Assembly: GCA_004297765.1 (NCBI GenBank)
Contig: SCTZ01000246.1
Span: 1 to 48,649, forward strand
Source of the DNA: Chloroflexota bacterium
GTDB taxonomy: Bacteria > Chloroflexota > Dehalococcoidia > FW602-bin16
Reading direction: 5' to 3'
DNA: 48,649 nt
Shown: positions 16,371-23,698 of the stretch, piece by piece
Numbering within the stretch: position 1 is the first letter of the stretch
How the letters are laid out: every line of letters starts with the position of its first letter
Notes under the pieces: model-generated
Database searches by the model: none
Seen by the model: only the letters and a program-made list of their open reading frames with translations
Told to the model about the DNA's origin: nothing
Position numbers and translations under genes: made by a program

Positions 16371-17679
16371 CTCTTTTGAGCGCCTTCGTCGCATCGACCA
16401 GACCGTAGCCAAAGAACCCGTCATAGCCGCGCGGGCCGAGATCGTCAGCCGATGCTTCCAGTCGGGCCGCTATCTGTTTGAGGCGCAACCCGTCTACTTC
16501 GACGGCCAGGAGTCCCGCTGCCGCCGCCACGTGGGGGGCGGCGAAGCTCGTTCCAGCCCCATGACCGTAGAGTGAGCCGGCTGGAGCCTTGGGGCTCGCG
16601 GAGCTGGTGATTAGATAGCTCCGATCAGAGCTGGCCGGATAGCCAGGTCCCAGGTCACCTCCGGGCCCCGCCAAGTCGATGACACCCCTACCGTAGCTGC
16701 TGTAGAAGGCGAGCTTGTCCTGCTTCGTGGTGGCCGAAACGCCAATCACCCCGTCCAGTTGGACCGGGATGTATCGATAGCGCGACTGGGCAGGATCCTG
16801 GAAATCGATCGCGTTATTCATCCCCGCCGCGACGAGTAGAACGCCTCGCTTCGTGGCGTGGTCCGCCGCACGCTGAAAGAGTCGCCAGAGCTTCTGTCCG
16901 TCCCGTGTCGTGAGGTCGACCGGCCCACCCAGGCTGAGGTTGGCCACCGTCACGCCATCTGCGGCCGATTGATAGATTGCCCGGAGAAGCCAGCTCCATT
17001 TACCGTTACCCTGGGCGTCCAGAACTTTGTAGTTCACGAGTCCCAGCCCGGGTCCTACGCCGACCACAGCGCCTCCACCCAGTGCGCCGGCTATTATGCC
17101 CGCCACAAAAGTGCCGTGGCCGTTGTAGTCGTTCTCGTCCTCGCCGGGCACAAACGATCGTCCGAACAGATAGTTTGGTGCGATATCCGGGTGGGCTGCA
17201 TAGACGCCCGTGTCCATGACGGCGACCTTCGCCGAATGGTTGCCCTTTTCTATCGCCCACGCACCCTTTGGAGTGCCACCGACGCGCTTGATATTCCAGC
17301 CATCGGCGAGATAGTAGAAATCCGCGGCTTGCTGGCTGGAGGCTGTCGTGGCATCGATCGCCTGGATCCTGTCGTTCGGACCGAGCCAGTTGACCAATCG
17401 ATCAGCAACGACCGATTGGACCTCTGCATTCCCCTGTGCTCGATTGGAGAACTGCCGATCCCGACTGGACGCCACCACCACCCCGATGTCGGGCAGCGTT
17501 TCCTTGAGTGTTCCCCCTGCGCGAAGCACGAGCGCCTCCGCATCGCCAGGGAGGGCCCCCCCAAAGTCGAGCAGGTACTCCCGCTCCATATCTCCGGTCC
17601 CGGCCATTGCGGCCCCGGGCACCAGGAGAACAGTCGACAGCAGTATCGCCAACAGAATATGCAGCGCTCGTCCCCTCAT
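16360..17679 (-). CDS. Exported subtilisin-like serine protease (S8)
   Basis: A 439-residue secreted protease. Residues 1-27 form a signal peptide ending near A-M-A-G. A propeptide-like stretch (about 30-130) precedes the S8 catalytic domain. The triad is D156 (V-M-D-T-G-V), H188 (N-G-H-G-T-F-V-A-G) and S378 (G-T-S-F-A-A-P-H-V-A). The oxyanion Asn region reads A-A-G-M-N-N rather than the common A-A-G-N, so its assignment is slightly uncertain. The start is the ATG with ggcggagg 9 bases upstream; an upstream TTG would fall before that ribosome site. It is divergent from the Tad pilus genes and could process pilins, surface proteins or cytochromes, but no substrate is shown. Confidence 0.93.
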   Translation of the reverse strand: MRGRALHILLAILLSTVLLVPGAAMAGTGDMEREYLLDFGGALPGDAEALVLRAGGTLKETLPDIGVVVASSRDRQFSNRAQGNAEVQSVVADRLVNWLGPNDRIQAIDATTASSQQAADFYYLADGWNIKRVGGTPKGAWAIEKGNHSAKVAVMDTGVYAAHPDIAPNYLFGRSFVPGEDENDYNGHGTFVAGIIAGALGGGAVVGVGPGLGLVNYKVLDAQGNGKWSWLLRAIYQSAADGVTVANLSLGGPVDLTTRDGQKLWRLFQRAADHATKRGVLLVAAGMNNAIDFQDPAQSRYRYIPVQLDGVIGVSATTKQDKLAFYSSYGRGVIDLAGPGGDLGPGYPASSDRSYLITSSASPKAPAGSLYGHGAGTSFAAPHVAAAAGLLAVEVDGLRLKQIAARLEASADDLGPRGYDGFFGYGLVDATKALKRVDN

Positions 17680-17724
17680 CGATGCAACCTCCGCCAAATC
17701 AATCGCCCGCCACCGTTCCCGAAC

Positions 17725-17757
17725 GGAAAAAGGCTTACCTGCTGGGTAAGCCTTTGC
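17725..17757 (-). terminator. Intrinsic terminator-like hairpin in the subtilase leader
   Basis: Minus-strand RNA forms an 11-bp perfect stem (AAAGGCUUACC / GGUAAGCCUUU, loop CAGCA) followed by U5. It lies between the promoter at 17844-17871 and the subtilase start at 17679, so it would act as an attenuator rather than an end-of-gene terminator. Confidence 0.6.
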
Positions 17758-17843
17758 TTCGCGATTCGATCGTGAACATACTGGACATGGGCCCTTTCTC
17801 CCGGATGAGCCAGCCGCAGTCCGCCTGTAACTCGGCCACGTTC

Positions 17844-17871
17844 ATCATATCGGTAAGGTCCGGACTGTCAA
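17844..17871 (-). promoter_or_regulatory. Promoter of the subtilase gene
   Basis: TTGACA (17866-17871) and TATGAT (17844-17849) on the minus strand with a 16-base spacer. The transcript would carry a leader of about 155 bases containing the hairpin at 17725-17757. Confidence 0.65.
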
Positions 17872-18023
17872 CTCCCCCAATTGGGCTAGTAGCAATGGGC
17901 GTTTCTGAACCAGTATCAACCACTGGGGTATCCGGTCTATTACTGTGACAACGGCAAGCCCCACCGATGAAATGCAACGCGGTGATTGGCAGAGTAGAAA
18001 AAACAAAAGGGAGGAGCTTTTCA

Positions 18024-18203
18024 ATGGGACTGTGGAAGCGACTACTGACAGAGGAGACCGGGGCCGACGCGACCGAGTACGCCCTGCTGGCGGCATTGAT
18101 CGCCGTCGCGCTGATTGTGGGCGCCACCACCCTCGGCGGATCGATCAACGGGATCTTCAATAAGCTCGGCGACAAGGTCAACACTCAGGCCGCTACCTTC
18201 TGA
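18024..18203 (+). CDS. Flp-type pilin 1
   Basis: A 59-residue Flp/Fap pilin, the major subunit type of Tad pili. A short basic leader ends in G13, then A-D-A-T-E-Y: cleavage after Gly gives Glu at +5 and Tyr at +6, the Flp signature. A hydrophobic helix follows (A-L-L-A-A-L-I-A-V-A-L-I-V). The start is ATG 18024 with gggaggag upstream; a longer in-frame extension has no pilin-like sequence. It is nearly identical in its first 46 residues to the second pilin 104 bases downstream, showing a recent tandem duplication. It is the first gene of the Tad locus. Confidence 0.93.
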   Translation: MGLWKRLLTEETGADATEYALLAALIAVALIVGATTLGGSINGIFNKLGDKVNTQAATF

Positions 18204-18307
18204 TTCTTGTAGTTAGCTCGCTTTACTGCTTCGGTGAGGACAAGCACGCTATCGATGGCAGTAGGCTCATTAAACAACCGTTTATCGGTTCAGGAGGAAT
18301 TATTTCG

Positions 18308-18484
18308 ATGACACTGTGGAAGCGACTGCTAACGGAAGAGACCGGAGCCGATGCGACCGAGTATGCCCTTCTAGCGGCATTGATCGCAGTCGCACTCATC
18401 GTGGGCGCCACCACCCTCGGTGGGTCGATCAACGGGATCTTCAGCAAGCTTGGCGGCAAGATCGACACCGTACAGGTCAACTAG
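18308..18484 (+). CDS. Flp-type pilin 2
   Basis: A 58-residue paralogue of the preceding pilin: it begins M-T-L-W-K-R-L-L, has the same G13/A-D-A-T-E-Y cleavage region and identical membrane helix, and differs mainly after residue 46. The start ATG 18308 has an excellent site (caggaggaatt). The region between the two pilins has no other gene. Two pilin copies may provide subunit variation or gene dosage. Confidence 0.93.
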   Translation: MTLWKRLLTEETGADATEYALLAALIAVALIVGATTLGGSINGIFSKLGGKIDTVQVN

Positions 18485-18600
18485 TTGCGAGCCATGGTAT
18501 CGACGCGCGTCTGCCGCGCCGAGTGAAGAATGACGCAAGCGTCGAGATGGGTGCCCACTGGGTCGATCGGCTCGGTGGGCACCTGAGCGGAGGGAAGAAC

Positions 18601-19125
18601 GTGGAAGTGGCACCCGCAGTGATCTTGACCATCGTTCTGTTGACGGCCGTGAACACGGACCTGAGGTTTCGCCGGATCCCGAACTGGCTGACCTTCTCGA
18701 CAACGCTTCTGGGTCTGGCAATGGGCTTGCTGCTTTCGGGGTGGGGAGGCATGTTCCATTCTCTCCAGGGCGCGGGCATTGGGTTGGCCCTCATGCTGCT
18801 GCCGTTTGTCCTGGGCTGGACCGGCGCAGGAGACGTCAAGCTGATGATTGCCATCGGCGCAATGGAGGGACCATCGTTTGTCTTCTTGGTCTGCTTGTAC
18901 GCTGCGCTCGTTGGCGGCGTGATCGCCCTTGTTGTCCTGCTGCGGCGGCGCAAGCTGCGTGCGGCTCTCACCTATCTCTTCTTCTTCTGGCGGTTGCCGG
19001 GCGATTATCGCAGCGGTCTCGCTGCGGGCAGCATCCCTTACGCTCCTGCCATCGCCGTCGGCGCGCTCGTTGCCCTGGCGCCAGCGCAGATGGTGCCGCT
19101 GTTCACCAACTGGACGCTTCTTTAG
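18601..19125 (+). CDS. tadV: Prepilin peptidase, TadV/CpaA type (A24)
   Basis: A 174-residue integral-membrane aspartic peptidase that removes the leader of Flp pilins and TadE/F pseudopilins. The two catalytic aspartates are D20 (A-V-N-T-D) and D78 in the G-x-G-D motif (G-A-G-D-V-K). About six hydrophobic segments are seen. It lacks the N-terminal methylase domain of PilD, as expected for TadV. The start is GTG 18601 with gcggaggg 6 bases upstream; a longer frame reading back over pilin 2 is spurious. Its TAG stop is directly followed by a MITE-like element. Confidence 0.9.
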   Translation: MEVAPAVILTIVLLTAVNTDLRFRRIPNWLTFSTTLLGLAMGLLLSGWGGMFHSLQGAGIGLALMLLPFVLGWTGAGDVKLMIAIGAMEGPSFVFLVCLYAALVGGVIALVVLLRRRKLRAALTYLFFFWRLPGDYRSGLAAGSIPYAPAIAVGALVALAPAQMVPLFTNWTLL

Positions 19126-19304
19126 TGGTGGATCTACCAAGTCCCTTACGTTTTCGTAGCGGCGGACGGCTCTCGCCAGAGGCGAGTCGCCTTCGGAGAC
19201 TGTCCGCCGGGGGGTGGGGTAGGGCGCGCCCCCGCCCCGCCTCTGGCGGACACGGCGGTCCGCCACAACGAATGTCGATTAGACTTGGCGGATGCACCAT
19301 TTAG
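19121..19304. repeat. MITE-like element with 5-bp target duplication (TGGTGNATC family, copy 1)
   Basis: The ends TGGTGGATCTACCAA (19126-19140) and the complement of TGGTGCATCCGCCAA (19285-19299) form imperfect terminal inverted repeats, with subterminal GGCGGAC palindromes. TTTAG flanks both sides (19121-19125 and 19300-19304), a 5-bp target duplication. The left TTTAG contains the tadV stop codon. A second copy lies at 47794-47942. Confidence 0.85.
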
Positions 19305-19324
19305 CGCTTGAGGAGAGGGTGGCG

Positions 19325-19837
19325 ATGAGCTGGCGCGTATGGACTAGAGCGAAAGCGCTATTGAGTGGCCCTGGCAACCCCGGCGAGAAGGGCACAACTC
19401 TGGTGGAGTTCGCTCTACTCGCTCCCATGCTGGTCATTCTACTATCAGGAGTCCTCGAGTTTGGACGCGTGCTGGACGCTTGGATGATCGTCACCAACGC
19501 GGCTCGAGAGGGGGCGCGGTACGCCGCGCTTAGCGGCCGCAGCCCAAACCCGATGTATGCCAACGATATCCAATGGGCGACCTACAACTACCTGGTCAGC
19601 GGCTTGAGTGGGCGATCAGACATTGCTGTCCCTCCCCCCTCGGCCGTTGCGGTGACCGGGAACATTCCGTTCTGCTACCAGGCCGATCGAAGCCTCTGTC
19701 CAGCGCCTGCCGCTCCTGGGGCGCGCGTGACAGTGGCGGTGAGCTTGGACGTGCCGCTATATATCCCTTTGGTGGCAGACTTCTTTCCTCGTAACCCCAT
19801 GTCGGTGCCTGGCGCGGTGACCGCGGAGGTGCAGTGA
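19325..19837 (+). CDS. tadE: TadE-like pseudopilin
   Basis: A 170-residue TadE family protein. After a basic N-terminus, G-T-T-L-V-E-F-A-L-L-A-P gives a prepilin-type site with Glu at +5 and a single membrane helix; the rest is extracytoplasmic and contains two Cys (F-C-Y-Q, L-C-P-A) that could pair. Start ATG 19325 has gaggagaggg upstream. These minor pseudopilins are needed for Tad pilus assembly. The gene begins 21 bases after the right target duplication of the MITE, so its ribosome site is intact, but its transcription must cross the element. Confidence 0.88.
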   Translation: MSWRVWTRAKALLSGPGNPGEKGTTLVEFALLAPMLVILLSGVLEFGRVLDAWMIVTNAAREGARYAALSGRSPNPMYANDIQWATYNYLVSGLSGRSDIAVPPPSAVAVTGNIPFCYQADRSLCPAPAAPGARVTVAVSLDVPLYIPLVADFFPRNPMSVPGAVTAEVQ

Positions 19838-19840
19838 GCC

Positions 19841-20257
19841 ATGTTCCGCAAAGACGAGAGGGGATTGGCCGCCACGGAACTGGCCCTCGTTCTTCCGCTC
19901 CTGCTTCTCATCCTCTTCGGGATCATAGAAGGTGGGCGGATATTCTCCGCCTGGCTGGAGATCACCAACGATGCACGAGAGGGTGCTCGCTATGGGGCTG
20001 TGCGCGCTGGCGACCCAGCCGCTACGCCGACACTTCTAGCTGACGTTCGGTCGTACGTGACGAAAAAAGCGGCTGGGCTCGTCGACACTGATCCGAGCAA
20101 GTTCAGCGTTATCGTGCAGCAACTGAACACTGGGACGCCGGATGCAAGCTTTTCTGTAGCGGTGAGCTACACGATGGACATCTACATGCCGCTTGTTCAG
20201 CAATTGCTGCCCAATCCGCTGCATCTATACGCCAAATCTGTCATGAGGGCAGAGTAG
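19841..20257 (+). CDS. TadE-like pseudopilin 2
   Basis: A 138-residue second TadE/TadF-type pseudopilin: R-G-L-A-A-T-E-L-A-L-V-L-P carries the processing site with Glu at +5, followed by a hydrophobic helix and a short periplasm-like domain. It starts 3 bases after the preceding stop, so the two are coupled. It resembles the first TadE in its core (N-D-A-R-E-G-A-R-Y versus N-A-A-R-E-G-A-R-Y), showing gene duplication. No cysteine is present. Confidence 0.88.
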   Translation: MFRKDERGLAATELALVLPLLLLILFGIIEGGRIFSAWLEITNDAREGARYGAVRAGDPAATPTLLADVRSYVTKKAAGLVDTDPSKFSVIVQQLNTGTPDASFSVAVSYTMDIYMPLVQQLLPNPLHLYAKSVMRAE

Positions 20258-20268
20258 GAGATGCGGAG

Positions 20269-21507
20269 ATGAATGTCTATGTGCCCATGATCGTCGGTTT
20301 CCTCCACCGGGAGCTTGGACAACGGGTTGAAATCACGATTGATTGGCGTTGTCAGGCTTCGCGCCCAGATGGCCAACGAACTTCCAGACTAAACGCGTCG
20401 TTCCGTAGGTCAACACCACACTGCAGTGATGGAGCAGTCAGACCGCCGCGGCAGACCGCCGCGGTTTCCGAAACCGCGGCGGTCTTCTCCGACAAGATGC
20501 CGCACTTGAGGAACCACGCACCGGATCTTCGCAACCAGCGCGGAGTTATCGCGCCCACAGTCGCGCTGCTCATGTTTGTGCTGCTGGGCTTTTCCGCGCT
20601 GGTGACCGACGTGGGGCTGGTGTACTCCGTTCGACGGCAAATGCAGAACGCGGTGGACATGGCTGCCCTGGCCGGTGCCAATCAGTTGCTGACGGATGCC
20701 TTGACCTTTGAGAGTCTCAGCATGCGACAAGCGATTACCGACAACGCGGCCGGCGTTGCCACAGCCAACGGTATCGCCACCGGCGAGCTGGAGCCTCTGG
20801 TTTTCTCCTACAGGAATCTGAGCGCGCGCCTGAATCCGACTATCACCGTTGCAGCGCATCGTGATGTCAACTTGCTGTTTGCGTCCGTGCTCGGGTTCAG
20901 CTCGCAGCGAGTCCGGGTGGAGGCCACGTCGGTGATTGGCCGGCTGAGGCCGTTCGGCCTCTGGCCATGGGGCGTGACACAAGATAGCCTAGTTTACAAC
21001 CAGGAGCTATCACTGAAGGTCGGCGCCAGGCAAAATGCGACCGGCAATTTCATGGCACTGGATTTCGACAGAGAAGATCAGACCGGTGGGGCGAGGTCTT
21101 ACCAGAAGTACATCCGGAACAAGTTTAACGGTGCTCCGCCGGCCCCGGTGCCGCCGAATACCTGGTCGGTCCCGACAGAAACCGGCAACATGGTTGGACC
21201 GACGCGCGATCCGGTGATGGACCTACTAGGTATGCCCGCCTGCACGTATGGCACAGACATTCGGTGTCCACGCATAGGGCTTGTGCCCGTCCTGCAGGCC
21301 ATGACGTGGAACGAGGTAGCCGGCAAATCTGAGGTGGTTGTTGTCGACTTCGCGATATTCCGTCTAGACTCTTGGGATAACGGCGGCACTGGGCGTGGTA
21401 ACGACACTGTGCGAGGGCAGTTCCTGACCTACGCCAAGGGCGTCGGTGGCGTCCAAGCCTTCGACACAGACCTTAGCGGACTGCTCGGTGCCAGATTGTT
21501 GCGCTGA
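20269..21507 (+). CDS. tadG: TadG-like pilus-assembly protein with unusual N-terminus
   Basis: A 412-residue frame. From about residue 90 the sequence is TadG-like: R-G-V-I-A-P-T-V-A-L-L (TadE/G membrane segment), then V-Y-S-V-R-R-Q-M-Q-N-A-V-D-M-A-A-L-A-G-A, the usual start of the extracytoplasmic part. The first 75-90 residues are not family-like and partly encode a palindromic repeat (20454-20484). The chosen start ATG 20269 has taggag/cggag upstream and lies 11 bases after the previous stop. ATG 20497 would give a 336-residue protein of more normal form but lacks a clear ribosome site. The C-terminal region is longer than simple TadE and of unknown fold. Confidence 0.8.
   Translation: MNVYVPMIVGFLHRELGQRVEITIDWRCQASRPDGQRTSRLNASFRRSTPHCSDGAVRPPRQTAAVSETAAVFSDKMPHLRNHAPDLRNQRGVIAPTVALLMFVLLGFSALVTDVGLVYSVRRQMQNAVDMAALAGANQLLTDALTFESLSMRQAITDNAAGVATANGIATGELEPLVFSYRNLSARLNPTITVAAHRDVNLLFASVLGFSSQRVRVEATSVIGRLRPFGLWPWGVTQDSLVYNQELSLKVGARQNATGNFMALDFDREDQTGGARSYQKYIRNKFNGAPPAPVPPNTWSVPTETGNMVGPTRDPVMDLLGMPACTYGTDIRCPRIGLVPVLQAMTWNEVAGKSEVVVVDFAIFRLDSWDNGGTGRGNDTVRGQFLTYAKGVGGVQAFDTDLSGLLGARLLR
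20440..20484. repeat. In-frame palindrome within tadG
   Basis: A 15-base arm hairpin (20454-20468 / 20470-20484, GACCGCCGCGGTTTC) preceded by a partial direct copy CAGACCGCCGCGG at 20439-20451. It is translated in frame in the non-conserved N-terminus of TadG. Confidence 0.75.
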
Positions 21508-21527
21508 TTCATCGTCGAGACCGATCA

Positions 21528-21555
21528 GCCTCGCCCGGATTCGCACGGGCGAGGC
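21528..21555 (+). terminator. GC-rich hairpin between tadG and cpaB
   Basis: Ten-bp arms GCCTCGCCCG / CGGGCGAGGC with an 8-base loop, no U-run after. It may slow RNA polymerase or protect mRNA ends within the Tad transcript rather than terminate it. Confidence 0.35.
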
Positions 21556-21611
21556 GCGCCCATACTCGATGGGACGAGTTGACCACGGACTGACGAAAGG
21601 GGTTGAGGAAC

Positions 21612-22499
21612 ATGAAGTCACTGGGAGGAAAGCGCGTTCTCGTGCTGGCGCTGCTGGCAGCAGTGCTGACCTCGGCGTTTATGTGGAACTACATGCAGAA
21701 GGTGGGGCAAGGCACGAAGCCCATCCCGATGGCCTCCGTCTTGATTGCCACCCGAGATGTGCCAGTGCGGACTCGTTTCGCGGAGGATATGTTCGTCCGC
21801 CGAGACATTCCGGCGGCGGCGCGACATCCCAATGCGGCGACCAACCCGGACCAGATTGTGGACAAAGTAACCAAGCTGCCGATTAGTGCGGGTGAGCAAC
21901 TCCTCAGCAACAAGTTCTTCATGGACAGGGCAGAGTCCGGCTTGGCCTTCATCGTTCCTCCTGGCAAGCGTGCCGTTTCCGTAGCGGTCAGTGAGGTGAT
22001 TGGCTCCGGCGGATTGATTGTCCCTGGCGACCAGGTTGACGTGGTGGGAGTGTTCGACGACAAGGCCCTGGGACAGGACGCGGCGATGTTCGTATTGCAG
22101 AAGGTGGACGTTCTAGCCGTGGCTCAGCAATTGGAGGGGGAGGCCCCGCCTCCGTCGACCAGCGCAATAAGCCAGGCTACCCAGGGATTGAACCTCGGTG
22201 GGAAATCCCAGGCTACCCCGGTCGCCCAGATCGAGCCAAAGTCTCAGCCCACCGCGAAAACGGCTACCCTAGCCGTGGAGCCCAGCGAGGCCTTGCGCCT
22301 CATCATCGCAGAGGAGCGAGGGAAGATCCGATTAGTTCTGCGACCGGCCAAAGATCAAGCCACTGCAGATCTGCCACCGGTCTACCTCAGAGGACTGCGC
22401 CCCGCACCGGTCAGCTCCCAGCCAACGCCGGCTCCATCTGACGCCACCAGTAGTCTCAGCGCCCGAGCGGTTGGTGACGGTGGAGGAGTTGGACAATGA
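21612..22499 (+). CDS. cpaB: CpaB/RcpC pilus-assembly protein
   Basis: A 295-residue protein with one N-terminal membrane helix (about 10-27), a SAF domain (about 40-105: I-P-M-A-S-V-L-I-A-T-R-D-V-P) and an RcpC-type domain (about 115-255), then a Pro/Ser-rich tail. In diderms CpaB works with the secretin CpaC; here no secretin gene is present, so it probably acts at the cell wall side of the cytoplasmic membrane. The ATG at 21612 has aaaggggttgagg upstream. It overlaps cpaE by 4 bases (ATGA), indicating coupling. Confidence 0.9.
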   Translation: MKSLGGKRVLVLALLAAVLTSAFMWNYMQKVGQGTKPIPMASVLIATRDVPVRTRFAEDMFVRRDIPAAARHPNAATNPDQIVDKVTKLPISAGEQLLSNKFFMDRAESGLAFIVPPGKRAVSVAVSEVIGSGGLIVPGDQVDVVGVFDDKALGQDAAMFVLQKVDVLAVAQQLEGEAPPPSTSAISQATQGLNLGGKSQATPVAQIEPKSQPTAKTATLAVEPSEALRLIIAEERGKIRLVLRPAKDQATADLPPVYLRGLRPAPVSSQPTPAPSDATSSLSARAVGDGGGVGQ

Positions 22500-23686
22500 T
22501 CACGGAAGCCACACGCGTTCTGATCGTGGACGACGCGGCACAAAACAGAGCATCTCTACAACGCCTGCTGGCTCAGGCTAGCTTCACAATCGCGGGCGAG
22601 GCTGCGCTGGGACCTGAGGCGGTTGCGGAGGTCAAAGAGGCCAAACCCGATGTCGTTCTGGTGGCCGTAGAGGACCCCGCGACTCGTGCTCTGCGCACCA
22701 TCGAAACGCTCACCATGGCAGTGCCTGGCACACCCGTTGTAGCGGTCTCCTCCCTGAGTGAGCGCGAATACATGCGCCGCGCCATGCTGGCCGGGGCCCG
22801 GGACTACCTGGTCAAGCCCATCAGCGCGGAGGACCTGGAGACGTCTTTGCTGGCCCTGGTCGAGCTGGAACAGAAGCGCTCCTCTCTGGCCGAAGACGCC
22901 GTCGATACGGGGCGGACCGGCGAGATCGTCACGGTGCTCGGAGCCAAAGGAGGGATCGGGAGGACCACGATCGCGGCGAATTTGGCCGTGGCGCTGGCCA
23001 TCGAAGGTAAGCACAAAGTAGCGCTGGTGGACCTGGACACGCAGTTGGGCGACGTGGCGCTACTGCTCGATATCGTACCGGAGAAGAGCCTGGGCGACGT
23101 GGTGTCACTGATCGACCGCCTGGACCCCGAGTTGATGCGAGGCTTTCTCAGTGTGCACAGCTCTGGGCTAAAAGTTCTCCCCGCGCCTCTCAGACTCGAG
23201 GATGGCGAGCGCATCACCAGCGCCCATGTGCGCCGTGTGCTCCAGGTGCTCAGCAGAACCTACGACTTCGTGGTGGTCGACACGCCCCGCGCCTTCCACG
23301 ACAACACGGTGACCGCCCTGGACGTGTCTTCCCTGGTGATCGTCGTGACCACGCTGGACGTGGCTTGTCTGAAGAGCACCAAAGTGTGCTTGTCCATACT
23401 GAGATCCTGGCGTTACCCCACCGAGAAAGTCAAGCTGCTGATCAACCACGTGAACAACGTGAATGGCATCGGCAACGCCGAGGTGGAGAGCGCAGTAGAT
23501 TACCCGATCTTCTGGCGCATTCCGAATGACACGACGACGATGACGAACTGCTCGCGCGCGGGCAAGCCGTTCGTGCAGACCCAGCCGGCAGCGGCTATCT
23601 CCCGAAATATGATCAGTCTCAGCTATTCAGTGGCGGGAGATCCTCCGCCGACCAAAGGCATCATGTCTCGACTGCGTGGGAAGTAG
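22496..23686 (+). CDS. cpaE: CpaE-like protein: pseudoreceiver plus ParA/MinD-type ATPase
   Basis: A 396-residue protein that in Tad systems localises the pilus machine. The N-terminal 125 residues are receiver-like (V-D-D at 11-13, K-P-I near 107), but the phospho-acceptor position is Ala57 (V-V-L-V-A-V-E-D), so phosphorelay is unlikely. The C-terminal part is a P-loop ATPase with a deviant Walker A G-A-K-G-G-I-G-R-T-T, where the usual last Lys is Arg while the signature Lys is kept, and switch motif V-A-L-V-D-L-D. It is coupled to cpaB by an ATGA overlap and lies 12 bases before cpaF. Confidence 0.9.
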   Translation: MITEATRVLIVDDAAQNRASLQRLLAQASFTIAGEAALGPEAVAEVKEAKPDVVLVAVEDPATRALRTIETLTMAVPGTPVVAVSSLSEREYMRRAMLAGARDYLVKPISAEDLETSLLALVELEQKRSSLAEDAVDTGRTGEIVTVLGAKGGIGRTTIAANLAVALAIEGKHKVALVDLDTQLGDVALLLDIVPEKSLGDVVSLIDRLDPELMRGFLSVHSSGLKVLPAPLRLEDGERITSAHVRRVLQVLSRTYDFVVVDTPRAFHDNTVTALDVSSLVIVVTTLDVACLKSTKVCLSILRSWRYPTEKVKLLINHVNNVNGIGNAEVESAVDYPIFWRIPNDTTTMTNCSRAGKPFVQTQPAAAISRNMISLSYSVAGDPPPTKGIMSRLRGK

Positions 23687-23698
23687 AGAGGAACTGTC

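Noticed and set aside
17735..17848. Leader peptide of 37-38 codons upstream of the subtilase, ending inside the terminator stem
   Set aside because: Its ATG codons overlap the -10 box of the only good promoter, so they would not be in the transcript, and no ribosome site is present.
18316..18600. Long N-terminal extension of the prepilin peptidase over pilin 2
   Set aside because: Pilin 2 occupies this DNA in another frame, and GTG 18601 has a strong ribosome site and matches the family start.
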